Source of the DNA: Eggerthella timonensis
GTDB lineage: Bacteria; Actinomycetota; Coriobacteriia; Coriobacteriales; Eggerthellaceae
NCBI RefSeq assembly: GCF_900184265.1
Contig: NZ_FXXA01000002.1
Coordinates: forward strand, 2,590,539 to 2,654,538
Length of the DNA stretch: 64,000 nt
Direction: 5' to 3'
Part shown: one piece after another, positions 8,540 to 17,055 of the stretch
How the letters are laid out: each line of letters begins with the position of its first letter
Numbering within the stretch: the first letter of the stretch is position 1
Made by a program: the position numbers and the translations under genes
Notes under the pieces: model-generated
Told to the model about the DNA's origin: nothing
Databases searched by the model: none
The model's input: only the letters and a program-made list of their open reading frames with translations

Positions 8540-9832
8540 CTACTCGACGATCGCGCCATCCTCGAGGGTGGCGTAGCCGCCCACGTAGACGTCGGTGGCG
8601 CGGCCCGTGAGCTCGGCGCCGATGAAGCCCGAGTTCACGGCCTTCGAGAGGAAGTCGGCCGCGTCCACCGTCCAGGCGGCGTCCGGGTCGATGACCGTGA
8701 GGTCGGCCGTCGCGCCCGGCTCGAGCGCCACGCGCTCGACGCGCAGGATCTCGCGGGGCTTCGCGGCCATGAGCTCGACGGCGCGCTCCCAGCTGATGAT
8801 ACCGGGCGCGACCAGATTCGTGATGACGAGGGCGAGCGACGTCTCCAGGCCGATCATGCCGAAGGGAGCCAGCTCGAACTCGGCGTTCTTCTCGAAGTCG
8901 TTGTGCGGCGCGTGGTCGGTGACGATGGCGTCCACCGTGCCGTCCTTCACGCCCTCGACGAGCGCGGCGGCGTCGTCGGCCGTGCGCAGCGGCGGGTTCA
9001 CCTTGAGGAAGGTGTTGTAGTCGTCGCCGATGGCGTCCTCGGTGAGGAACAGGTGGTGCGGCGTGACCTCGCAGGTGACGGGCAGGCCCTCGGCCTTCGC
9101 GGCGCGCACGAGCTCGAGCCCGCGGGCGGTGGTGAGGTGCTGCACGTGCAGCGGGCAGCCCGTGAGGCGGCAAATGGCGATGTCGCGGGCGATCTGGATC
9201 TCCTCGCCCTCCGCCGGCCAGCCCAGCATCCCGAGGCGCGTGGACACGACGCCTTCGTTCACCTGGCCGGCGCCGACGAGGTCCTCGTCCTGGCAGTGGC
9301 TCATCACCACGCGGTCGAACTGCGCGGCGTAGTCCATGACGCGGCGCATCATGCCCGCGCCCTGCACGCCGCGGCCGTCGTCGGTGAAGGCGACGGCGCC
9401 GTGGGCCACCATGTCGCCCATCTCGGACAGCGTGTCGCCCGCGAGGCCCTGCGAGCAGGAGCCGGCCACGTGCACGCGGCACTTGCCGACGGCCGCGGCG
9501 CGGGCCTTGATGTACTCGACGCCCACCGCGTTGTCGATGACGGGCTTCGTGTTCGGCATGCAGCACACCGCCGTGAAGCCGCCGTGGGCCGCGGCGCGCG
9601 TGCCGGACGCGATGTCTTCCTTCGTCTCGTAGCCGGGCTCGCGCAGGTGCACGTGGATGTCGACGAGGCCGGGGACGACGATCTTTCCGCCCAGGTCGCG
9701 CTCGACGCCCTTCTCCATCGCGAGGTTCTGGCCGATCTCGACGATCTTGCCGTCGCGCACGAGGATGTCAGCCGTTTCGTTCAGACCGACCTGCGGGTCG
9801 ATCACATGGGCGTTCTTAAGCAGTAAGGCCAT
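8540..9832 (-). CDS. pyrC: Dihydroorotase
   Basis: 430 aa, the size of type I dihydroorotases. It catalyses reversible cyclisation of N-carbamoyl-L-aspartate to dihydroorotate, step three of pyrimidine synthesis, in the cytoplasm. The metal-binding motif VDIHVHLREPG places His60 and His62, and the second signature TDHAPHNDFEKN lies near residue 305. The start overlaps the pyrB stop by 17 nt, so the genes are translationally coupled. It is last in the pyrRBC operon and presumably under PyrR attenuation. Confidence 0.97.
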   Translation of the reverse strand: MALLLKNAHVIDPQVGLNETADILVRDGKIVEIGQNLAMEKGVERDLGGKIVVPGLVDIHVHLREPGYETKEDIASGTRAAAHGGFTAVCCMPNTKPVIDNAVGVEYIKARAAAVGKCRVHVAGSCSQGLAGDTLSEMGDMVAHGAVAFTDDGRGVQGAGMMRRVMDYAAQFDRVVMSHCQDEDLVGAGQVNEGVVSTRLGMLGWPAEGEEIQIARDIAICRLTGCPLHVQHLTTARGLELVRAAKAEGLPVTCEVTPHHLFLTEDAIGDDYNTFLKVNPPLRTADDAAALVEGVKDGTVDAIVTDHAPHNDFEKNAEFELAPFGMIGLETSLALVITNLVAPGIISWERAVELMAAKPREILRVERVALEPGATADLTVIDPDAAWTVDAADFLSKAVNSGFIGAELTGRATDVYVGGYATLEDGAIVE

Positions 9833-10760
9833 CTTCGCTCCCTCCCAGAAGAAGATACATTTCCGCCATGCGCGTGAGGATGCCGGCGTAGACTTGATCG
9901 AGAATGACCGAGCGCTTCGGATGGTCGGCCATGTAGCTGTCCAGCTCGACGCCGCGGTTGATGGGGCCGGGATGGCAGATGAGGGCGTCGGGCTTCATGA
10001 GGGGCTCGCGCTCCTTCGTGAGGCCGTACAGCATGTTGTACTCGCGCAGCGACGGGTACGGCGCGCCTTCGAGGCGCTCGCGCTGGATGCGCAGCATGTA
10101 CACCACGTCGAGGTCGGGCAGCACTTCGTCGAGCTTCGTGGTGACGTGGTCGGCGCCGAGGATGTCGGGGCGCGCCGGCAGCAGCGTCGGCGGGGCAACC
10201 ACCGTCACCTCGCAGCCCATGATCTTGAGCGCGGGGATGAGCGAGCCGCACACGCGGGAGTGGCCGATGTCGCCCACGACGCCCACCTTAAGGCCGGCCA
10301 GGTCGCCCTTGACCTCCCAGATGGAGTACAGGTCCAACAGCGCCTGCGTCGGGTGCTGGTGCTTGCCGTCGCCCGCGTCGATGACGTGCGCGCCGGAGAC
10401 GTCGGCGATCTTGCGGGGCACGCCCGCGTGCTTGTCGCGGACGATGATCATGTCGATCTTGTAGGCGCACAGCGTCTCCACCGTGTCCACGAGGCTCTCG
10501 CCCTTCACCGTGGAGGTGGAGCTGCCGCCGAAGTTCAGGCTGTTGGCGGAGAGGCGCTTCTCGGCGATCTCGAACGAGGAGCGCGTGCGGGTGGACGGCT
10601 CGTTGAACATGTTCACGACCGTGACGCCCTTGAGCGTGGGGACCTGCTTGATGCGGCGCTCGTTGACTTCCTTGAAGCGCGTGGCCGTCTCGAGGACGGT
10701 CATGATATCCTCGGCGGAGTACTCCGTGATATCGATCAGATGCTTGTGATTGAAGGCCAT
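9816..10760 (-). CDS. pyrB: Aspartate carbamoyltransferase, catalytic subunit
   Basis: 314 aa, normal length. It forms carbamoyl-aspartate from carbamoyl phosphate and aspartate. The carbamoyl-phosphate loop STRTRSSFE is near residue 55, HPTQALLDL lies in the middle, and the C-terminus holds the aspartate-binding region (MLRIQRER). It starts 3 nt after pyrR stops and overlaps pyrC. No pyrI is seen, as usual in operons regulated by PyrR. Confidence 0.97.
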   Translation of the reverse strand: MAFNHKHLIDITEYSAEDIMTVLETATRFKEVNERRIKQVPTLKGVTVVNMFNEPSTRTRSSFEIAEKRLSANSLNFGGSSTSTVKGESLVDTVETLCAYKIDMIIVRDKHAGVPRKIADVSGAHVIDAGDGKHQHPTQALLDLYSIWEVKGDLAGLKVGVVGDIGHSRVCGSLIPALKIMGCEVTVVAPPTLLPARPDILGADHVTTKLDEVLPDLDVVYMLRIQRERLEGAPYPSLREYNMLYGLTKEREPLMKPDALICHPGPINRGVELDSYMADHPKRSVILDQVYAGILTRMAEMYLLLGGSEDGLTA

Positions 10761-10763
10761 GCC

Positions 10764-11540
<777 letters not shown>

Positions 11541-11580
11541 CTACCTTGTCGGTCTCTCTGTACCGCTTTTAAAGGACTGC
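11541..11580 (-). promoter_or_regulatory. PyrR-binding RNA element
   Basis: The leader reads AGTCC at its 5' end and then CAGAGAGACC followed by CAAGG, matching the known PyrR loop pattern with CAGAGAG in the apical part. It begins at the predicted transcription start and precedes the attenuator, so PyrR binding would prevent the antiterminator from forming. Confidence 0.8.
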
Positions 11581-11584
11581 TCGC

Positions 11585-11613
11585 AGTATATGCGGTTCGA
11601 ACCTGATATGTAA
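11585..11613 (-). promoter_or_regulatory. pyr operon promoter
   Basis: On the minus strand, TTACAT (-35, 11613-11608) and TATACT (-10, 11590-11585) are separated by 17 nt. Transcription would start near 11578, at the first base of the PyrR element. Confidence 0.7.
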
Positions 11614-11654
11614 CCCCTTTTATGCAGAAACTTACAAGAATTTGCATAGACGAA

Positions 11655-11680
11655 CGAAGGATCCCTCGCGGGATCCTTCG
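11655..11680 (-). terminator. Terminator hairpin after the sortase substrate gene
   Basis: Perfect 11-bp stem CGAAGGATCCC/GGGATCCTTCG with loop TCGC, 44 nt beyond the stop at 11724 and upstream of the pyr promoter, separating the two transcription units. Confidence 0.65.
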
Positions 11681-11723
11681 ACGGCGCGCCTTGCGGGGCT
11701 TCACTCGGAATGGCTGGTCGTGA

Positions 11724-12449
11724 TTACTTCGCGAGCTTGCGGCGCAGTGCAAAGGCCACGGCTCCGGCGGCGACCAGCATGCCGAAAGAGGCGCTCGCCG
11801 GCGCGCCGGCGTCCATGCCGGTCTTGGGCGAGGTCGCGCCCGTGTCGGCGCCGGACGGCAGCGCAGCCGGCGTATCGGCAGCAGGCTCGACGGCGGCCGG
11901 TTCGTCCGCATCCACCTTCGAGGGGACGAACGTCACGACGAAGTCGGCGTTGTAGGAAGCATCGCCCGTTTGGTCGCCGAGGTTGAACATCTCGGACGTG
12001 AAGTTGAAGCTGCTCTGGTTGACGGCCCTCGTCACCTCGAACGACTTGGCGACGCCGGCGCTGCCCGCACTCGGCTTCACGTGCACTTCGAGCTTGTTGC
12101 ATCCGGCGTACGCCCCGCCCGCCAGAAGCGCCACGCCGAAATCGATCTTCTTGGTCGCGTTCTCGGCAACCACCCTGAACGAGGGCATGCCGTCCAAGGC
12201 GCCGTCGGCCGTCTCGCTCGTAGCGATGACGGCGAACGAGGACGCCCTCGTCTCGCCAGAGAGGACGCACGAGCCGTCCTCGTTCGACGCGCTCTCCTGC
12301 CACGGCTCGATCGAGCGGGTCGCCGCTCCCGTCTCCTGCGCGGTCGCCTGATCCGCCGTCGGCTCAGCCGCCTCGTCGGCCCACGCGAGCGCGGGGAGCG
12401 CGCTCGCGATCATCGCAGCGCACAAAAGCGCGTCCAGCTTCTTCTTCAT
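11724..12449 (-). CDS. Secreted cell-wall-anchored protein, likely sortase substrate
   Basis: 241 aa, no recognised enzyme domain. It has an N-terminal signal peptide (MKKK, then a hydrophobic stretch ending ALAWA near residue 23), a soluble middle of about 150 residues that looks beta-rich, and an acidic Ala/Pro-rich stalk. The C-terminus is a sorting signal: SPKTG, a hydrophobic segment (SFGMLVAAGAVAFAL) and the basic tail RRKLAK. SPKTG departs from LPxTG and is nearer the NPxTx-type motifs of class B sortases. The sortase gene lies immediately upstream on the same strand, so enzyme and substrate are probably dedicated. The start at 12449 has GAGAGG upstream. Confidence 0.75.
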   Translation of the reverse strand: MKKKLDALLCAAMIASALPALAWADEAAEPTADQATAQETGAATRSIEPWQESASNEDGSCVLSGETRASSFAVIATSETADGALDGMPSFRVVAENATKKIDFGVALLAGGAYAGCNKLEVHVKPSAGSAGVAKSFEVTRAVNQSSFNFTSEMFNLGDQTGDASYNADFVVTFVPSKVDADEPAAVEPAADTPAALPSGADTGATSPKTGMDAGAPASASFGMLVAAGAVAFALRRKLAK

Positions 12450-12585
12450 ATCAGCACCTCTCTCGTCGATGCGCCCCGGAAAGGGCGCGTGCGTTCCACA
12501 GCCCCTCCATGCTACGGCACGAAGGCGCGCCGTTCGACCCGTTGAGCGAAAGCGGCGCTCCTCGCTGCGAAACCGGAAGCGCATC

Positions 12586-13383
12586 TCAAGCCGCAGGCTC
12601 CTCGCCCACGAGCACGGCCGTGACGATATAGCGCACCGGGTCGTTCGTCCACGCCGAACGGCACGTGCTAAGCTGCACGATGCGGTCGTCGGCGTCGAGC
12701 TGCGCGCCGTCGCGCACGTTCGCCTTCGGGTCGTCGGGCGCGAGCACCGATGCGAAGTAGCCCGCTCGCACGGCGGGGTCGGAGAAGTCGAACGAGTTGA
12801 GGATGTGCCGGTCGTCGTACTCGTAGGCCGCCACCACCTCGTAGGCGAGGATACGATCGGGCAGGTAGACGTGCAGGTCGGAATTGTCGGCGAAGAACGC
12901 CGGGTCCTCGTAGGCGTGCAACGTGGCGAACATCGCATCGTTCACGATGTTGTGGCCGTACAGCACGGTGACGGGATCGGAGAAGTCGGTCGCGTTCGCC
13001 ATCTGCGAGAACACCGCGCCTTCGACGGCCGGCTCGCCGTAGCGGTCATGGTCGAGGTAGAAGAAGTCGTCGCCCGGGCGCTGCAGCACGGGAAGGTTGA
13101 CGTTCGTGTTCGGCACGTAGAGCCACGCGTAAACATCGGGGTTCTCCTGGCGCAGCTCCTCGAAGTCGATGGGGTTCTCCCGCGGTCCGTCCGCAGGCGC
13201 ATCGTAGGCGCGCTCCGCCGTCGGCAGCGGTGTGCGCTCGATCGCGCGCACCGCATCGGCCGCGTGCTGCTGTTGCCAGACGAGATAGCCGAACCCCGCC
13301 GCCGCCCCGGCGAACAGCAGCGCCAGCAGCACGACGAGCGCCATCGCGCTCGGATTGCGTCGTACGCGCCTGGAATGCCCCAA
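12586..13383 (-). CDS. Class B-like sortase
   Basis: 265 aa. Membrane transpeptidase that would cleave the sorting motif of the neighbouring surface protein and attach it to the cell wall. There is an N-terminal membrane anchor (residues 13-36). The catalytic domain has VLYGHNIV (His), QLSTC with Cys241, and Arg251 in NDPVRYIV. The ENPDVYAWLYVPNTNVNLPV start of the fold resembles class B enzymes. It lies 136 nt upstream of its presumed substrate. The 166-bp region upstream (13384-13549) has CGCCGAAAC repeated three times and no gene. Confidence 0.88.
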   Translation of the reverse strand: MGHSRRVRRNPSAMALVVLLALLFAGAAAGFGYLVWQQQHAADAVRAIERTPLPTAERAYDAPADGPRENPIDFEELRQENPDVYAWLYVPNTNVNLPVLQRPGDDFFYLDHDRYGEPAVEGAVFSQMANATDFSDPVTVLYGHNIVNDAMFATLHAYEDPAFFADNSDLHVYLPDRILAYEVVAAYEYDDRHILNSFDFSDPAVRAGYFASVLAPDDPKANVRDGAQLDADDRIVQLSTCRSAWTNDPVRYIVTAVLVGEEPAA

Positions 13384-13549
13384 AGGAAGCCCTTTCTCGT
13401 TCGGGCGCGCCTACGCGCCGCGCGCCGTCCCGGCAATTCAAAGGCAATCGGCAAGCGCGGTCAAGGCGCGCGCCGAAACCGGGCGCCCCTACGCCGAAAC
13501 CGGACAGGGACACGCCACCTTGCCGCCGAAACGGTCGACGGCCCGCTCC

Positions 13550-14302
13550 CTACCCGATGATGCGCTCGGGGCGCGACAGCACGCGCACGCGGCCGTCGCG
13601 GCAGTGCGAAACGAGGGTGACGCCGAGGGCCTCGGCGCGGGCCACGGCCTCGTCGGTGGCCGACTTGCGGCTGACGAGCACGGAGCAGCCGGCCCGGTAG
13701 GCCTTGAGCGCCATCTCGCAGCTGATGCGCCCCGTGATGAACAGCGCCTTGTCGCGCACGTCCACGCGGTCGAGCCATGCCTGGCCCACGAGCTTGTCCA
13801 TGGCGTTGTGGCGCCCGATGTCCTCGCGCACGAGCAAGAGGGAGCCCTCGCCCGCCGCCCCCAGCCCGCAGCCGTGCACGCACTCGCCGGTGTTGCGGCG
13901 CGGGCTGCGCTCGCACAGCTCGTCCATGCAGGCCAAGAGGTCGTCGGCGTCGAATCGGGCCGTCGTCTCGAGCACGCGCGGCTCTTCCACGCGCCGCGCG
14001 TCGCGCAAAAGCGCCGAGCTCGCGCAGCCGGCCGACGTGACGCGGTGCAGGGGCACGTAGCCCTCCGCGGCGCACTCGCCGCTGGCCACGTACACGGCAG
14101 CCTCCTCGGGCACGGCGGTCACCTCGACGAAGCACTCGCGGTCGGCGATGAGGCCCTCGGACAGCAGGTAGCCCACGGCGAGCTCGGGCAGCCCGAAGGG
14201 GCTGCCCTGGCTCACCGCCACGGGCACGTCGTTCAGGTAGATGCGGATGGGCCGCTCGGCCGATTCGCTGCGCGCGGGTGCGGGGTACTCCACGATGGCC
14301 AT
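13550..14302 (-). CDS. fdhD: Formate dehydrogenase accessory sulfurtransferase FdhD
   Basis: 250 aa. FdhD moves sulfur from IscS-type desulfurases to the molybdenum cofactor so that formate dehydrogenase becomes active. The family core REDIGRHNAMDKLVGQ and the segment ITGRISCEMALKAYRAG are present. In E. coli the sulfur-carrying loop has a CxxC; here the aligned site reads GCASS (Cys93, second Cys replaced by Ser). Extra cysteines occur in ECVHGCGLG. It is last in the operon, 4 nt after fdhE. Confidence 0.92.
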   Translation of the reverse strand: MAIVEYPAPARSESAERPIRIYLNDVPVAVSQGSPFGLPELAVGYLLSEGLIADRECFVEVTAVPEEAAVYVASGECAAEGYVPLHRVTSAGCASSALLRDARRVEEPRVLETTARFDADDLLACMDELCERSPRRNTGECVHGCGLGAAGEGSLLLVREDIGRHNAMDKLVGQAWLDRVDVRDKALFITGRISCEMALKAYRAGCSVLVSRKSATDEAVARAEALGVTLVSHCRDGRVRVLSRPERIIG

Positions 14303-14306
14303 GGCG

Positions 14307-15245
14307 CTACCCCCGCGCCGGCGCTTCGACGGCTTCGGCTCCCTCGCCGGCCGCAGCCGCGTCGGCGGCGGCGCGCTGGTAGGCCACGAGGTCGAGCTTC
14401 GCCATGAGCACGTCCTCCACCTCGAACGAGAAGGGCGCGAGCGCGTCGGCCTGGTACACGGTGCGCGTGTAGCCGCCGCACTCGTCGCAGGTGGCCAGGC
14501 GGTGCGCCTCGTCGCCTTCGAGGTTGAAGTAGTGCAGGTGCCCCTGGTTCTGCGTGCCGCAGCGCGCGCAGCGCACGCGCTCGAAGTCCCACACGCAGCC
14601 GCAATGGCCGCACCACAGGCGCTTGCCGCGCCCCTGCCCCGCCGGCGCTCCGCTCACCTGCGCCACGGCGGCCTCGCCTCCGCATACGGGGCAGCGCACG
14701 CTGTGCGGCTCGTCGGCGCCCGCCGCGCGGCGCGCCTGCTCGATGGCCGCAGCCGGGCCCTCCAGCAGCGCGCGCAGCGCGAGCGCCGCGGCGGCGGCGC
14801 CGATGCGGGCCGCGTCCTCGTCCATGCCGTCGTCTTCCAAGAGCGCGGCGAACGACTCGACGTAGGCTGCCGGATCGCTGCCGGCCAGCGCGAGGTCGCT
14901 CGCCGTCGCCATGCGCTCCCAGTTCGTGCGCGACAGCGCCTCGCTCGTCGACGCCGCGAAGCCGCCGTGCTCGGCCATGAGCGCGGCCACCCGCCCCACC
15001 GCGCCCGCCAGCGCGTCGGCCTCGAGCGCGACCGGCGCCTGCGCGAGCACGGGCTCGCCCGCCCGCGCCCATGCGCGCAGGCTGTCCGCGTCGGGCAGCG
15101 GGTAGGCTGCGGCCGTATCGGCGCTCGCGGCGGCCTCGTCGGCCGCGCCCCACAGCTCGCGGAAGAACGCGAGTCGCGCGTTGTCGGCGTCGTCGAGGTT
15201 CGTACGGTACGCGGCGATGGCCGCGTCGATGGCTTTGAGGTTCAT
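14307..15245 (-). CDS. fdhE: Formate dehydrogenase accessory protein FdhE
   Basis: 312 aa. Cytoplasmic rubredoxin-like maturation factor that binds the formate dehydrogenase catalytic subunit. An alpha-helical N-terminal half precedes a cysteine-rich C-terminal half with four CxxC pairs (CPVCGG, CGHCG, CARCGT, CDECGG), as in the family. The start at 15245 is chosen because MNLKAIDAAIAAYRTNLDDA begins the domain; upstream residues read as spacer. It follows fdhI after 114 bp. Confidence 0.88.
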   Translation of the reverse strand: MNLKAIDAAIAAYRTNLDDADNARLAFFRELWGAADEAAASADTAAAYPLPDADSLRAWARAGEPVLAQAPVALEADALAGAVGRVAALMAEHGGFAASTSEALSRTNWERMATASDLALAGSDPAAYVESFAALLEDDGMDEDAARIGAAAAALALRALLEGPAAAIEQARRAAGADEPHSVRCPVCGGEAAVAQVSGAPAGQGRGKRLWCGHCGCVWDFERVRCARCGTQNQGHLHYFNLEGDEAHRLATCDECGGYTRTVYQADALAPFSFEVEDVLMAKLDLVAYQRAAADAAAAGEGAEAVEAPARG

Positions 15246-15359
15246 ATGCTTGCATCCTATCGATTCGGTGTCCCTGCCCGCGCCGCGCATGCCGCGCGGG
15301 CAGGACGTTCGTGCCGCCGCGCAGGGCGGCGGCACGAACAGGCCGTCTTGCAATCGTGC

Positions 15360-16124
15360 TTACTTCGTCTTCTCCACCACGTTCTGGCCGGTGGCGATCT
15401 CCTCGCGAGCCCAGTGGCCCCAGTGGTACAGGGCGTCGGACTCGGACACGGTGCCGTCGCCGAACATGAGCTTGGCCGTGCCGCGGTACGGCTGGAAGAT
15501 GCCGGCGCCCAGGAAGATGTGCGCGAGCGCGAACACCGCGATCAGCAGGAAGCCCACGTCGTGCAGGAACAGGAAGATGCCCTGCGCCCCGCCGAAGTCG
15601 ACCACCGTCGAGCCCAGCAGCAACAGCACGCCCGTGATGCCCATGAGCGCGCCGGCGAACCACAGCATGCCGTCGGCGAAACGCTGGCCGCTCTTGACCT
15701 CGCCCTGGTCGGGCATGTGGATCCACTTGGCCATGAACAGGTACGGGAAGAACAGGATCATCCACTTCTTGTCGTCGGAGTCCCACTTCGCGAACAGGTT
15801 CTTGAAGATGTGGGCCACGCCCTTCGGCGCCATGATGGCGCTGACGAGGGGCACGGCGACGAAGACGACGCCGATGACGCGGTGCGACATGCGGATGAGC
15901 CACACGGCGTCCGGGCCGGCCATCGCGGCGAGCGCCGGGACGAACACGAACAGCCCCGAGATGGCCAGCAGGATGCACGCGATGATGGTGACGTCGTGCG
16001 TGACGCGCGCCTGCAGCGAGTGGCGCTTGATATAGCGCTCCTTGCCGCTCTTCGCCATGCCTTCCAAGAACGCCTGGTTCTTGGCGGCCTCCTCAGCGGA
16101 GACCATGACGGGTCCCTTATTCAT
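15360..16124 (-). CDS. fdhI: Formate dehydrogenase cytochrome b gamma subunit
   Basis: 254 aa integral membrane protein that takes electrons from the Fe-S subunit and would pass them to the quinone pool. Four hydrophobic spans lie roughly at residues 45-65, 80-105, 150-175 and 188-210, with candidate haem ligands at His43, in MSHRVIG, and in FLHDVGF and LAHIFLG. The start overlaps the end of fdhB by 8 nt. Its presence shows that this formate dehydrogenase is of the membrane, respiratory FdnG/FdoG type. Confidence 0.9.
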   Translation of the reverse strand: MNKGPVMVSAEEAAKNQAFLEGMAKSGKERYIKRHSLQARVTHDVTIIACILLAISGLFVFVPALAAMAGPDAVWLIRMSHRVIGVVFVAVPLVSAIMAPKGVAHIFKNLFAKWDSDDKKWMILFFPYLFMAKWIHMPDQGEVKSGQRFADGMLWFAGALMGITGVLLLLGSTVVDFGGAQGIFLFLHDVGFLLIAVFALAHIFLGAGIFQPYRGTAKLMFGDGTVSESDALYHWGHWAREEIATGQNVVEKTK

Positions 16125-17043
16125 CGTTGCCTCCCTTCTTGCCGCCCAGGTTCTCGAAGATGTGCTCCTTCACCGATTCGGTGTCCTGGCCGTCGCCGTG
16201 CTTGACCACCGCTCCGGTGTCCACGTCGATGGTGTCCTCGGTCTCGGCATTGTACGCCAGCTTGTCGCGCTTGTAGCCGACGCCGAGGGCGAACATGGCA
16301 GCCAGGCCGGCCACCGTCACGCCCGTGGCCACCGCCGTGACCGGCTTCATGATCTGCGTCAGGCCGACGATCGGGTTGACCTGCGGGTTCTCGACCTGGC
16401 CATGAGCGGCCACGCCGTGCTTGAGCACCTGGACGACGTGCAGGCCGCCCACCTGGTCCTCGCCGTACACGGCGGCGTCGGCGTAGCCCTTGCCTTGCAG
16501 GTAGCTCACGCGCTCCTTGGCCTGGGCCAGCAGCTCGTCGCGATCGCCGAACACGAGCGCGCCGGGCTGGCACGTCGTGACGCACGCAGGGGACAGGCCC
16601 TGCTCGATGCGGTCGAGGCAGCCCGTGCACTTGTTCATGCGACCGTTGTCCTCGCGGTACTGCGGCACGTCGAACGGGCAGGCCGTGGAGCAGTACTTGC
16701 AGCCGATGCACTTGGAGTCGTCCACGCTCACGAGCCCCGTGGCCTCGTCCTTGAACACCGCGCCCGCCGGGCAGATGGTGGCGCAGGGGGCATCGGTGCA
16801 GTGCTGGCAGCTCCGGCGCCCGAAGGCCCACTTCACACCCTTGTCGCCGCCGGCCTCCTCGTGGAAGCTGATCAGGATGCGCGTGGCGCCGTTCAGGTCC
16901 ATCGGGCTTTGGTAGGAGCCCGTCGAGGGGTTCCCGTTCTTCTCGAGGGTGGACGGCAAGCCGTTCCAGCACTTGCAGGCCACCTGGCAGCCGCGGCACG
17001 CGGTGCAGCGGGAGGAGTCGAACAATATGGCTTTCTCACTCAT
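16117..17043 (-). CDS. fdhB: Formate dehydrogenase iron-sulfur beta subunit
   Basis: 308 aa. Four [4Fe-4S] motifs: CTACRGCQVAC, CQHCTDAPCATIC, CIGCKYCSTACPF and CTGCLDRIEQGLSPACVTTC. A hydrophobic helix near residues 228-250 is the C-terminal membrane anchor usual in FdnH-type subunits, followed by a charged tail. It relays electrons from FdhA to the cytochrome b subunit. It lies 12 nt after fdhA. Confidence 0.95.
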   Translation of the reverse strand: MSEKAILFDSSRCTACRGCQVACKCWNGLPSTLEKNGNPSTGSYQSPMDLNGATRILISFHEEAGGDKGVKWAFGRRSCQHCTDAPCATICPAGAVFKDEATGLVSVDDSKCIGCKYCSTACPFDVPQYREDNGRMNKCTGCLDRIEQGLSPACVTTCQPGALVFGDRDELLAQAKERVSYLQGKGYADAAVYGEDQVGGLHVVQVLKHGVAAHGQVENPQVNPIVGLTQIMKPVTAVATGVTVAGLAAMFALGVGYKRDKLAYNAETEDTIDVDTGAVVKHGDGQDTESVKEHIFENLGGKKGGNDE

Positions 17044-17055
17044 AGCTCACCCCTC

